Assembly (NCBI GenBank): GCA_003427395.1
Contig: BFEA01000273.1
Span: 1,693,143 to 1,757,142, forward strand
Reading direction: 5' to 3'
Source: Chara braunii
Taxonomy: Eukaryota > Streptophyta > Charophyceae > Charales > Characeae
Length of the DNA stretch: 64,000 nt
Positions 44,117-54,466 of this stretch are shown here, piece by piece. Numbering within the stretch: the stretch's first letter is position 1; every line of letters starts with the position of its first letter. The notes under the pieces were generated by a model. That model searched no databases. It saw only the letters and a program-made list of their open reading frames with translations, and was not told where the DNA came from. A program made the position numbers and the translations under genes.

Positions 44117-44869
44117 TTGACTCCTACGGGTGCTTGTGTGCACCAGCGTTCTACAACTATTACAAACAAAACCAAGAGGAAGGTATGTACCTGGTTTAAA
44201 TTACCCTCAAAGATAGAAAATGTCGTTGCTAAGTACCCTGATCTGTTTGAGGAGCCTACAGGGGTCGTAGACAGAGAGGTTGTCCATGCCATAAAGATCA
44301 TCCCTGGTAGCAAGATACCTAAAGGACGGATCTATAGGATGGCTCTGACCGAGTTGGATGAGCTTCGACAACAACTGAAAGAGCTCATAGAGAAGGGATG
44401 GATACGACCTAACATCTCCCCCTTCGGCTCACCCATTCTATTCGTACCAAAGAACGGGGGCTCACTAAGGATGTGCATTGATTATAGAGTCCTCAATGCC
44501 ATCACCATTAAGAACGCAGCACCTCTACCATGCATCGATGACCTATTGGATAGGGTGCAGGGATGTAAGTACTTTACCAAGATAGACTTGAAATCCGACT
44601 ACCATCAAATTGCCATTAGACCGGAAGACCAGCACAAAACCGTATTTCAGACCCTGTACGGTCTGTACGAGTTTGCGGTGACGCCCTTTGGCCTTTGCAA
44701 TGCGCCGGGTACATTCCAACACGCCATGAATAAGATCTTTCATGACTACTCATATAAGTTTATCGTCGTGTACCTCGACGAAATTCTTATCTTTAGTAAG
44801 ACTGTCGAGGAACATGCTCAGCATGTAGACAAAGTACTTTCTCTCCTAGGCAGCACAAGTATAAGATAA
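44117..44869 (+). pseudogene. pol: Reverse transcriptase of G2, catalytic YLDD changed to YLDE
   Basis: A 250-residue open frame with VAKYPDLFEEPTG, GSKIPKGRIYRMALTELDEL, EKGWIRPNISPFGSPILFV, LRMCIDYRVLNAITIKN, YFTKIDLKSDYHQIAI, FAVTPFGLCNAPGTFQHAM and VVYLDEILIFS. All RT blocks are present, but the second catalytic Asp is Glu, which should cripple polymerase activity. A frameshift at about 44,850 separates it from the thumb/connection (44,905-45,210). Confidence 0.92.
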
Positions 44870-45640
44870 ACTTAAAGAAACGTGAGATCGGCCACACTAG
44901 AATCTTGTACTTGGGTCATGAAGTCTCTGCGGAAGGTATTAGGCCTGAAGATGCAAGGGCGACCAGCATTCGAGACTCGCCACGACCTCAGTCCGTAACC
45001 GAAGTCAGATCATTATTGAGGATGTGTGGTTATTATCGCAATTTTATAAAGAACTGTAGTACCATTGTCTCCCCCTTGACTGATCTAACGCACCTTGACA
45101 TTCCATGGGAATGGACAGACGCTTGTGAGGCTGCTTTCAAGAGATTGAAGTACGCCCTCACACATCATGAGATTCTCACGTCCCCGATCCTGAAAGGTCA
45201 TTTGTTGTAACCACTGACGCCAGCTTATACGACATTGGCGCAGTGCTGGCTCAACAGGAAGGGAAGAAGTTGAGGCCAGTCGAGTACATGAGCAAGACGA
45301 TGTCATCAAAGAAATTGGCGAAGTCCACCTACGAAAGAGAACTCTATGCCCTCTATAGGGCACTTGTCCATTGGAGGGACTATCTGTTAGGAAGGTTGTT
45401 CTATTTGAGAACCGACCATCAGACCCTCAAGTGGATCAAAACGCAACCTGTCCTCTCTGATGCACTCAAACGCTGGATTGAAGTCATAGATCAGTATGAC
45501 TTCAAGCTAGACTATGTGAAAGGAGAGTATAACAAAGTTGCTGATGCGCTGTCACGAAGGGCAAACTACCTAGGTGCGGGGATTACCGAATTTGGCTTAT
45601 CTGACAACGTAACTCGATCCTTGGTGGAAGCCTACAAGGA
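44870..45640 (+). pseudogene. pol: RT connection and RNase H of G2
   Basis: 44,905-45,210 has LYLGHEVSAEGIRP upstream and SLLRMCGYYRNFIKN (RT thumb). After a frameshift near 45,210 (Thr-Asp-Ala of RNase H), 45,243 on reads EYMSKTMSSKKLAKSTYERE, FYLRTDHQTLKWIK and KLDYVKGEYNKVADALSRR, with the RNase H Glu, Asp and terminal ADALSR motif. It degrades the RNA strand of the hybrid. Confidence 0.88.
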
Positions 45641-46922
45641 AGACCCTGTCACAATGGACATCATGCACAAACTAGGGGCCCAAGACAAGGCCACATTAGA
45701 TGAGTTTGTGATGGTGGATGGGTTGCTCTTTCTTGAGAAGGCAGGATTTAAAAGATTAGTTGTTCCATCTAGAGAGATTTTGCATAATTTATTTTTAGGA
45801 GATGCCACGATGCAACGGGACATTTGGCTACAAGAAGACTTCTGCTAACTTAGTGCAACGTTTTTGGTGGCCTAACATGCTGGATGATGCAAAGAAGTAC
45901 ACACAGACTTGCGAAGTCTGTCAGCGTGACAAGCCGCTCAAGCCCTTGCCCATTCCCGCTGGTCCGGGACAAAGTGTTTCCATAGACGTCATGGACACCC
46001 TCGTGACCAACAGGAGTGGCAAGCGGCACATCTTCGTCATAGTGGATAGGTTCACTAAGTACGCTAGACTAATTGCCATGCCAGAGACAGCAAGGACTGA
46101 ACAAGTCATCATGTTATGGATAACTGGGTGCGTGATTTTGGGCTTTCTAAAATGATTGTTAGTGATAGAGATGTCATGTTCACCAGTGAGATGCGGAAGA
46201 AGGTTGTTGAACAGATGGGCAGTCAACTCCAAATGACCTCAGGGAATCATCTCGAAGCCAATTGGCAGGCTGAACAGATGAACCGTGTGGTGCAACATCT
46301 GCTGAGGCATTACATCAAGCCCAACCAGGATGACTGGGATGAGAAGTTACCTCTCATTGCCAAGCTGTATAAAAATGTTGTACATAGCACCACCAGCGTC
46401 AGTCTGAATCAGCTGCATTTGGAGTGGAAGCCTACATCTGCTCTAGACTTCCTCCTGCTTGAAAATCGATCCGTTGCAACTCCTGGAACCATCGAATTTG
46501 GTGTCCGGTACAAGAAGCTGTTGCAGCAGGCTGTCGAATACATCAAGAAGTCTCAAGAAGCAATGATTGCTTCTGAGAACAAGCATCGACAACAGTCCAC
46601 ATTTCAGGTAGGGGAACATGTCTGGGTAAAGGCTAGTGAGCTAGGACAGGAATTCAGCATCTCTAGGAAATTAATGCCTCAGTATTTCGGTCCTTGGCAA
46701 GTCTTAGATATTGTGGGTAGTGATTTGAATGGTCCCTCCTACGTAATTAGAATCTCTGGTCACTTAGGCACTTACCCTGTGTTTCACGCCTCAAAGCTTG
46801 CACCTTTTGCTGATACAACAATTCCTATCAATGAGATCAATGCTGCCCGCAACCATGGACGGTCACGTGGACGTCGACGATATTCTGGAACACAGAGACA
46901 TGCATGGTCCCAAGCCAGCTGA
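45641..46922 (+). pseudogene. pol: Integrase of G2
   Basis: The zinc-binding region is split by a frameshift near 45,800 (GTFGYKKTSANLVQRFWWP, then CEVCQRDK). The core shows SIDVMDTL and VIVDRFTKYARLI, then after a shift at 46,110 VSDRDVMFTSEM and HLEANWQAEQMNR. D, D and E are retained, but the usual H-P-Q-T/S-D-G-Q is degraded. The GPY/F module PQYFGPWQVLDIVG and FHASKLAPF follow at 46,677-46,810. The frame from 46,116 runs 268 residues, so the C-terminal half is well preserved. Confidence 0.9.
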
Positions 46923-47058
46923 CCGGGGAAGGCCGCCTAAACCTATGAGAGAGTACTGGGTCCGGTTCAGGCATCATATTGATCCTAAGGACGATCGTTG
47001 GTTCACAAGGGAGGAACTTTTTAAGACCGCTTCTCAAATCGTAGCTGAGCACGAATGA
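46923..47058 (+). pseudogene. Chromodomain-like tail of G2
   Basis: Encodes PMREYWVRFRHHIDPKDDRW and FTREELFKTASQIVAEHE. The pattern E-Y-x-V-R-F...D-x-W-x-x-R-E-E-L follows a chromodomain (EYLVRWKGY...TWEPxExL) with one aromatic position changed. It overlaps the integrase frame in another phase, which implies a frameshift near 46,900. The same tail is duplicated in G3. Confidence 0.65.
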
Positions 47059-47110
47059 AGATTGAAGGGGAGGGCACCTGCATGAAGCATCTCAACGGAC
47101 TTTCGCAGCT

Positions 47111-47123
47111 AAGGGGGATGGAA
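47111..47123 (+). promoter_or_regulatory. Polypurine tract of G2
   Basis: AAGGGGGATGGAA directly before the LTR start TGCGAGG. This primes plus-strand synthesis and fixes the left edge of the 3' LTR. Confidence 0.8.
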
Positions 47124-47457
47124 TGCGAGGAATAAGCCTAGCTGGAGCATGCGGGAGGTCTGCTATGGTGTTGACGTCATGTACATTGGTCTTCAAAGTC
47201 AAAGTCAGCCTGTTGCAAGAATGTGGTTGTAGTAGGATAGGCTAGGTAGACTAGGAAGGGCGCTGGGCGCCATACAATAGGAGCGATATTGGTGTGGCCT
47301 GAGGGCTTGACCATTGGCTCACGAGTTCATTGTAACGCTCGTATGTGAATGGAATCTTGGTGCATTTATGCTCTCTGCTTGGTACATGACTACTTGAACA
47401 TCTGTGTGATTTCACAACTTGGCTTTATGTATATCGTTCTCACTCATATTCCTTGCA
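47124..47457 (+). mobile_element. 3' LTR of G2, internally deleted
   Basis: Starts TGCGAGGAATAAGCC, like the start of copy D's 1018-bp LTR (TGCGAGGATTGAGCC at 60,523, minus), then jumps after about 20 bp to the LTR's last third and ends TTCCTTGCA. At 334 bp it seems to have lost the middle of a longer LTR. Confidence 0.75.
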
Positions 47458-49121
47458 TATGCTTTCATAATATTTGGAGGACAATTTATAAAATTATAAC
47501 TATATAGTTAAGTGATTCGATAAACATTTACTTTACAACACCAAACTTTTGAACACTATTTTTATTTCTTGATTAACATTCTAGTGGATCTCAAATGATA
47601 TCACATGATGCACATTTCATTGTTGGCACTTTCACTAGTTGTATGAACTTGTATCCATCCATGTTTACATTTTCGTATGGCAAGATAGTTTGAAAGTTCG
47701 ATTGACACCATTTGGAAGATTCACAAGTGTTTCGATATTCTCATCAACATTTTTTCACATGCATGCTTGATTCCATGTGCCACCTATACTCAATTCGTTG
47801 TAGGTATATTTTTTGCGTTCTACGTCAATATATAATAAGTACTTCATTCAGTTTAGCACACCACATGCTTTTCTATTTTTGGCGAGTCTATTACACATAC
47901 ACTTTGGTTCAACGTGTGATGTGATATGGTGGTTATGCATAGATTCCCCAATAGGTCTTGATTTCTTAAATATTACATGACATTGCTTTGCACTACCATA
48001 ACTCTCTCTGGTTGCAATTGCGTAGAAAATTTAAAAAATCAACAGATGCATAATATATAAGTAACCTCTTCACTAATACCCATGCGAAAATGCCTTTTAT
48101 CATTCACTTTTGCTTACTCAATTCGCTCCTTTCTAGTTGATTTGGTAATCCCAAGAAGTCAAGTTGAATTTGTATGAATCATATGTAGACCATGGAACGC
48201 GCTCTCTCTTATGACACTCAACTGATTTTAAAAACCAATGGACGCATAATATATAAGTAACCTCTTCACTAATACCCACGTGAGAATGCCTTTTATGAAG
48301 TTTTATCATTCCCCTTTTTGCTTACTCAATTTTGCACTCTCTAGCTAGTTTAGCAATCCCAAGAAATCAAGTAAGTAGGATTTATATAGATCGCGTATAA
48401 ACCATGGAGCGCGCATGAGATTTATGTAGTATTGCACAGTCTACTCGTCCTCCTATCAGTCCATACGAGCTTAATTAGGTCAAACCTCATATCTTGTTGT
48501 ATTTGTTGACTACATTCTTTAGCATACATAATTTCCCTTGATCTTTATGACTGTGGATCCTACCTTCCTTTTATGATCTTCTAGCTTTCCATCCACATAA
48601 CATTGGCTCTTGACTGCATGGTACTTCCTTTGCCAAGTAGCGGTTACCGATTCACTACGCAAGGATTGTTGTGTCGTCGAAAAGAGACAAGTAACTGTTT
48701 GCTAATAAGAGCATTACGTACCTTTAGCCATCCTCATGTCTAGATTTGATACGTGGACGATAACACAATCCCTTCAATTTTCCTTTGTGTTCAAATACCG
48801 ATGTAATCACCCAATAAAAACGCTCTTAAGGTTCTTGATTGCCGATGTATTCCTAGTTCAGGTAAGTAGTAGTATGTTTGTATTTGGGTCAAGTCTCTAG
48901 AACCTATAATATAACTTACGTTGTATTCTTGTGGACGGTTTTCTAGCTAGGTGTATATGTTTCTTTGAGCGTCGATCTATACCCCTCTCCATCTTACGAT
49001 TATAATAATGCCTCGACCATAGTAAAATGATACTAAAATCAATACATATACACATAGCTTCGTTGTCGTCGGTGTATCCACATTATCAAATCGAGAGGTC
49101 ACAATATCGATTGTTAACTTC

Positions 49122-49124
<3 letters not shown>
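47458..49124. other. AT-rich interval without genes
   Basis: No recognisable coding sequence. The main feature is a ~190-bp tandem duplication at 48,040-48,420. Confidence 0.5.
48040..48420 (+). repeat. ~190-bp tandem duplication
   Basis: ATGCATAATATATAAGTAAC at about 48,045 and ACGCATAATATATAAGTAAC at about 48,240 begin two copies that share CTCTTCACTAATACCCA, GAATGCCTTTTAT, AATCCCAAGAAGTCAAG and ACCATGGARCGCGC in the same order. Confidence 0.8.

Positions 49125-49173
<49 letters not shown>
49125..49173 (+). repeat. (AG)n microsatellite
   Basis: About 24 uninterrupted AG dinucleotides. Confidence 0.97.
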
Positions 49174-49176
<3 letters not shown>

Positions 49177-49211
49177 AGGTCTTTTATGTAAGTCCCCTTT
49201 GACCTTCCAGT

Positions 49212-49612
49212 AATAATCGAACAAACTGTTTGATGGACTGGTTGACCTGTTCTAATTGGTTGATTGAGATTGATTGATTGCTTCGATAGAGATTCAAGAT
49301 GTGTTTGAGATGAGGACGAAGACGTCACAAAATCAATTGAGGAACCTACGAAGGATTCATCTTCCCAAAGAGGAAATTGACAAAGATGATGAGGGGGACG
49401 ATGAAGCGTAGCTTCCCTATGCTCCAAAGATGCCATCGTCCCCCTCATCATCTTCGTCAATTGACTTTTCTTGGGAAGACGAATCCATCGCGGATTGCTC
49501 AATTGGTTCTCTAGCATCTTCGTTCTCATCTCGAACACATCTTGAATCTCTACTGAATCAATCAATTAAACAATTAAAACAGGTCAGCCAATCCATCAGA
49601 TTGATTGTCCGT
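49212..49612. repeat. ~400-bp foldback with ~190-bp arms
   Basis: The left arm (about 49,212-49,405) and right arm (about 49,420-49,612) are imperfect inverted copies around a loop near 49,410. Both arms encode, outward on opposite strands, peptides sharing WEDES, SSxTHLESL and QSI: the minus frame 49,565-49,086 and the plus frame 49,430-49,747. This is an inverted duplication of a coding-like fragment or a foldback transposon. RNA from it would form a long double strand. Confidence 0.82.
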
Positions 49613-49919
49613 CTCAGTATGAAAAAAATTGAGGGATCTGACGTCTCCATCTGTGTGGCAACAACCCTGGTTGATGGCCTGGACCTCACTCTTTTTTTTT
49701 TCTTTCACACAAAGCACCCACTGAGACTGTTAGGCGCGGTGATATGAGCAGCCACCCCTAGCATCTCAGCTAGTGACTGGGGGCCCCTTTGTCTGTTGGG
49801 TCCATAGGCTTGGAGGGCCCTACGAGGGCTCAATCCTCGCTCCTCCTTAGCTTCGAAAGTCTTCTGGGATGCTTCTACACAGGTGCTTTCCCCTTCAACT
49901 TTCGTTCGTGTTCAGCAAC

Positions 49920-50120
49920 AACCTGAGGTGCTGACTTGATCAGTTCCTCCTTCAAGAACCAGCGGTCTTCATTTGGATCTGTGTGATGCCTGAATCTGAC
50001 CTGATATGCTCTGCAGGTTACAACCTGAGGTGTTGACTTGATCAGTTCCTCCTTCGAGAACCAGTGGTTTTCATTTGGATCCGTGTGATGCCTGAATCTT
50101 ACCTGATACGCTCTGCAGGT
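49920..50120 (-). pseudogene. Duplicated chromodomain-like tail of G3
   Basis: A 101-bp direct repeat (AACCTGAGGT at 49,920 and 50,021). Each copy encodes YQVRFRHHTDPNE, then W-F and KEELIKS-PQVV. The 101-bp length is not a multiple of three, so the second copy shifts the frame. Confidence 0.75.
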
Positions 50121-50428
50121 TTCAGTAGTCTTCTTCTCCCAATAGGCTTAGGAACACGTAGATCTCAATGATCCATAATGTTGTCAATGTCTACGTGGCC
50201 ATCCATGGTTGGGGGCAGCATTGATCTCCTTGATGAGAATCTGCCAGTCTCAGTGAAAGGTGCAAGCTTGGAAGCATGAAGAACAGGGTAAGTGCGCAGG
50301 TGACCAGAGATTTTATCACATAGGTGGGACCATCCGGATCACTACCCACAATATCCAAGACTTCATGAGCTTCATAGAGAGGTCGAATTTCTGTCGCAGT
50401 TCACTAGCCTTAACCGAAACTCGTTCTC

Positions 50429-51358
50429 CTACCTGAAATGTGGACTATCGTTTGTCGTCCGTCTGTTCTCAGATCCTATCATCGCTTGCTTGACAACCTG
50501 CTGCATCGTCTCATACCGGACACCAAATTCAATGGTTCTAGGTGGTCGCAGCTCATTCAGAGAGACACCAGTGGTACAGTGAAGTTGTGTGTGAACTGCA
50601 TTACTGTAGAGGCTGGCGATGAGAGGATGTTTCTCATCCCATTCCTTTTGGATGGGCCTGATGTGATACTGCACCAGGTATTGTGCCATCCGGTTCATTT
50701 GCTCCGCTTGGCCATTGGCTTCGGCAAGATTCCCTGAAGTCATTTAAAGTTGGCTGCCCATCTGTTCAGCCGTTTTCTTCCGCATCTTGCTGGTGAAATG
50801 GACATCTCTATCATTGACAATTGACTTGGGGAGTCCGAAATCACTCACCCAGTTATCCATGAATAACATGATGATGAGCTCAGTCTTTGTGGTCTCTCGC
50901 ATGACAACTAACCTAACGTACTTGGTAAACCGGTCTACTATGCCAAAGATATGTCTCTTCCCAATCTTGCTGGTCACGAGGGTATCCATGAAGTCCATGG
51001 AAACGCTCTGTCCTGGGCCAGCAGGAATGGGCAAGGGCTTAATTAACCCAACCAGTGCGTGAGTTCTTGACTTGTCCCGTTGACAGACTTGACGAATACG
51101 TACATAACTCTTTGCATCATCAAGCATAGAGGGCCACCAAAAACGCTGTACCAAATTAGCCCTAGTCTTCTTATAACCGAAGTGTCCAGTTGCATCATGA
51201 CATTCCTCTAGAAACAAACTACGTGAAGACTCACTAGACGACACACACGACCTTTTATTCCTTGCCTTCTTGCGAAAGAGTAACCTGACCACCATCACAA
51301 ACCCATCAGAGGTCGCTTTGTCCTTAGCCTCATGTTTGCGAATGATTTCCATCATCAT
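50429..51358 (-). pseudogene. pol: Integrase of G3
   Basis: The frame 51,358-50,744 contains ECHDATGHFGYKKTRANLVQ, FWWPSMLDDAKSYVRIRQVC (zinc region with one Cys lost), SMDFMDTLVTSKIGKRH, VDRFTKYVRL and SIVNDRDVHFTSKM. 50,743-50,429 continues with NLAEANGQAEQMNRMAQYL and YHIRPIQKEWDEKHPLI. The catalytic D, D and E positions are present, and the E block (GQAEQMNR) is better kept than in G2. Confidence 0.88.
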
Positions 51359-51637
51359 GGATCTTCCTAGTAGGCATCCACCATTGATCGAGTTACATTG
51401 TCAAATACGCCAAACTCAGTAATCAGCGCACCCAAAAAGTATGCCCTGTATAAGGTGCGTCAGCCACCTTGTTGTATTCTCCCGTCAAGGACTCAAGCTT
51501 GAAGTCAGATTGATCTACGACCTCAATCCATCGCATAAGTGCATCTGGGAATGCAGGCTACATCTTTATCCATTTGAGTGTTTGATGGTCAGATCTAACA
51601 TAGAAAAATTTGCCCAACAGGTAGGGCCTCCAATGGA

Positions 51638-51982
51638 TTAGTGTTTTGTAGAGGGCATAGAGCTTGCGCTCGTAGGTGGACTTTCCAATTTATGAGATGG
51701 CATTTTTTTGCTCATATACTCAATGGGCCTAAACTTTTTTCCCTCCCGCTGAGCCAGATTTGTGCCAATGTCATATTGGTTTGGGTCAATCGTCATAATG
51801 AATGGCTTCTCAGAATTGGGAAGCATCAGGAAGTCGTGATCCGTAAGATCAAACTTCAATAGCTTGAAGGTTCTTACAAAATCATTCGTCCTCTTCCAAG
51901 GGGTGTGAAGGCGAGTTAGATCCATCAAGGGGGTGGCAACTATGCTATACTTCTTGACAAAATTACGGTCGTACCCCATCAT
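51638..51982 (-). pseudogene. pol: RT thumb and RNase H of G3
   Basis: MMGYDRNFVKKYSIVATPLM (thumb), then LTRLHTPWKRTNDF and FIMTIDPNQYDIGTNLAQRE (RNase H first strand, TDA changed to IDP), KKFRPIEYMSKKMPSHKLE. The frame then breaks near 51,640. Corrupted RNase H sequence follows at 51,360-51,640. Confidence 0.8.
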
Positions 51983-52008
51983 CCCCTAGAAGGACCTGCC
52001 CTTCATCA

Positions 52009-52345
52009 CTAACTGATATCCTGGCCAGTCCCGAATACTAACCACCTTTGCTTCTTTCGGCCTATGCCCATCCATGGATATCTCATGACCCAAGGAGCAC
52101 AAGATCTTGGTGCGACCCAACTCTCATTTCTCCAACTTGATCTTATACTTGTGCTGTCAAAGGAGTCCAAGCACAAGGTCAATGTGTTGCGCGTGCTCCT
52201 CAACAACCTTACTAAAGACAAGGATGCCTTCGAGGTATATGACTATGAACTTATGTAACTAGTGATGGAATACCCTGTTCATGGCGTGCTGAAATGTACC
52301 TGGCGCATTACGAAGGCCAAAAGGCATCACCACAAACTCGTACAG
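52009..52345 (-). pseudogene. pol: RT C-terminal part of G3, catalytic box lost
   Basis: Encodes DLYEFVVMPFGLRNAPGTFQ and HAMNRVF, then, where YLDD is expected (about 52,225-52,250), a frame reading IYLEGILVFSK. The two catalytic aspartates are replaced. The 5' side joins repeat X at about 52,345. Confidence 0.75.
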
Positions 52346-52620
52346 ATCGTTGTCGGAGGGCGCGGTGTGCTGGCCCTCTATAGTGCGCCAAACACACCCT
52401 ACTTGTGGCTTGTTCCTTGACTGGTCACCTCCTGCCCCTCTATCAGCAAAAGGAGGGGATGCGCCACTGAACCTTCCATTGGTCCACGGGGACTCGGTGC
52501 CCTGTTGTATAGCAGAGCACAACCAGCCCGTGTTCAAGGTAGCCGTCGGGCTCGGCCCAGGGACGTGAAGGTATCGGGGCTGACGCAGTCTTTTATATTG
52601 CGTGCCAACCTCCCTCCGCT
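52345..52620 (-). repeat. Dispersed repeat X, copy 2, interrupting G3 RT
   Basis: Reverse complement of 16,685-17,005 in its main landmarks. It cuts G3 RT right after the region of DLYEF. On the minus strand an AATATAAAAGACTG TATA-like element lies near 52,590. Insertion into a retrotransposon supports mobility. Confidence 0.6.
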
Positions 52621-53516
52621 TGAGTTACAGGACAAGTGCGCAAACGGCGGTCAAAGGGGAAAAAAAGAAAAGAAAAACAAAAAGAAGAAGAAAAAGCGAA
52701 AGTAGAACATCGCGCCTTAGATTTGCACGGCGGTCTGGATGTTCGGATCGTAGCCATGGCAATTACCACGTTCAGTCTTACCCTGTGCAGTATACGCACA
52801 GGGGTTGAGTTCAACCGCTCCCTTCGTTGTATACGAAGAGGGACTGCTCTCAACCGCTCCCTGCGTAGTGTAGGAATAAGGATTGCTTTCATTTGCTCCA
52901 TGTTGTCTACAAATTGGTCTGCTTTAGGCTGCACCACGTGCAATCAGTAAATAGGAATCACATTATATTCCAGTTAATTTATTGTATCATTTTGTCCCTT
53001 TTCATCCTCTGCTTACGTAGAGAACAGAGAAGTCTATTGAGTGTCGTGCACTTCCCGCTCCTAGTATAGCATTTAGAAGAGAGCAAAGATTCTTCTCTTA
53101 ATTGAGCGGATAAACTTCTCCATATAGTAAACGAGCAGAGATAACAGTGAGTTGGGGAACTGTTTTTAAATCGCGCTCTGAGAGTTCTCAACATCGAGTT
53201 CTTCGCAGTAGACTGCTTGTAGTGAGTTCTCAACAGCAGACCTCTTGCAGTGAGTTCTCAACAGCTGACAGTTGTGAGTTCTTAGCGATTGACTGCTCGC
53301 AGTGAGATCTTAGCAGTTGACTGTTGCAGTGAGTGGAACTCTCATTAGAGAAATGGTGGCAGTGGGTAATCTACAATAAGTTGTATGTAGTAAACTTCCT
53401 ACAGAAGGTTGTCTTGAGACAACAAGACAGTTATTGAAGGTCATTAACTTTTGGACATCAACAACGGTTCAAACAGTATCTCAAAACTTCTAAACAGAGA
53501 AAAGGCACAAAAAACA
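52621..53516. other. Interval with A-rich tract and minisatellite, no gene
   Basis: An A/G-rich tract lies at 52,655-52,702. The repeats GTTGAGTTCAACCGCTCCC and CTGCTCTCAACCGCTCCCTG (52,800-52,870) share about 25 bp twice. 53,165-53,345 is a minisatellite. Confidence 0.45.
53165..53345 (+). repeat. ~30-36-bp minisatellite GCAGTGAGTTCTCAACAG
   Basis: About five units of GAGTTCTCAACAGnnGACTGC-TGCAGT with unit length 30-36 bp, decaying to both sides. Confidence 0.75.
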
Positions 53517-53675
53517 TGTATAGAAAGGACACTCTCATGATGCCCTACACCCTCAACTGAGACAAAGTGGAAGGATGGGAAGACATAGCCGTTGAGGATA
53601 TCCTATTCTACGTAAAATTAATGAGAGAAAGGGCCCTTGAGCTAATGAAGGACCAAGAATTCATTGAATACTTGG

Positions 53676-54345
53676 GGCAACAACCCTGCCGCCCGGGTCC
53701 CCAAAGCTGGCACGGGACATGCCCGGGGCGACCGGCCGGGCAACTGGGCTGGGCAGGGTCCCGACCCATATCCCACAGTAAAAAAAAAAAAAAAAAAATT
53801 CAAAAAAAATTGAAAAAAGATATGTTGTGCAGAATAGCAAACCAAATAACTTTTGGCTGGTCATTTCCAAATGCTTCACAAAATTCAAAATAAAAATCAT
53901 CTCACACCCTTTAAACCACCAGTACCTTTAGGTTGGTTCGAAAATACTCGGCCTCTGACCTTTCAGGAGGCCGAAACGAAACGATGATCGCCGATCAGAT
54001 TGATCAACGTCGGGCTCAGCCTCCTGAAAGTTCGGGTACTGGCAAGGACTTGTCGAAACCGGACGCCAAAGGTACTAGTGGTTTAAAGGCTTTTCAACCC
54101 CCTTTATGGCCCTTAACCTCCCCCCCCCCCCCCCCCCCCGACCCTTAAAAACTTACATGAGCCAAAAGAAAAAATGACCAGACTTGGGTCCCTCTCGGAG
54201 GGCGCAAAAAATGCCCAATCATCAAGGGGGGAAAAAATAAATTTTGACTGTTTTTTTTACTTGCGCGGGTGACCCGGGCAGGAGGGTCCTAGTCGCACTA
54301 GCCCGGCTGCCCGGTCGGGTGGCCGGGTCCGTGAGGGTCAAGTAG
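53676..54345. mobile_element. GC-rich insertion related to the 55.8-kb hAT-like element
   Basis: The ends are rich in CCCGGGTC/GGCCGGGC blocks and the inside has an A tract followed by ATATGTTGTGCAGAATAGC and CAAAATTCAAAATAAAAATCA. These parallel the A tract, ATATATGTTATGCATAAG and CAAATTTGAAATAAAAATCA of 56,085-56,220. Possible termini are AACCCTGCCGCCCGGGTCC and, inverted, GACCCTCACGGACCCGGCC. No clean target duplication is found, so edges are approximate. Confidence 0.5.
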
Positions 54346-54420
54346 TCGTGATTTACTTCCATGGACGAGACAAGAAGCTGCACAATGCGTCTTCATCCAT
54401 CAAGACTGCAGACTGAGCTA

Positions 54421-54466
54421 GGAAGATTGTCAGTGGTCAACACTGAGTTATCCTGACAATCTTCAC
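54421..54466. repeat. 12-bp inverted repeat GAAGATTGTCAG/CTGACAATCTTC
   Basis: Perfect arms of 12 bp separated by about 20 bp, capable of a small hairpin. Confidence 0.7.

Larger units (their letters stand above)
40100..47457 (+). mobile_element. Ty3/Gypsy element G2, near full length, degenerate
   Basis: 5' LTR, primer site (40,504-40,515), about 1.5-kb leader, gag, protease remnant, RT, RNase H, integrase, chromodomain-like tail, polypurine tract and 3' LTR, all on the plus strand. Coding is split by at least six frameshifts or stops and the RT catalytic box is mutated, so the copy is dead. Relatives G3 (49.8-52.6 kb) and D (57.9-60.5 kb) are on the minus strand nearby. Confidence 0.9.
49779..52345 (-). 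mobile_element. Gypsy element G3 fragment, degenerate relative of G2
   Basis: Order on the minus strand: RT end, RNase H, integrase, duplicated chromodomain-like tail, polypurine tract (complement at 49,841-49,848) and a short 3' LTR remnant (49,779-49,840) matching 60,456-60,523 of copy D. The 5' side is cut off in RT by repeat X. No gag or LTR is found upstream. Confidence 0.85.

Noticed and set aside
53676-54345. Complete hAT-like element with defined TSD
   Set aside because: Interior similarity to the 55.8-kb element is visible, but flanks give no matching 8-bp duplication, so it is kept only as a tentative relative.
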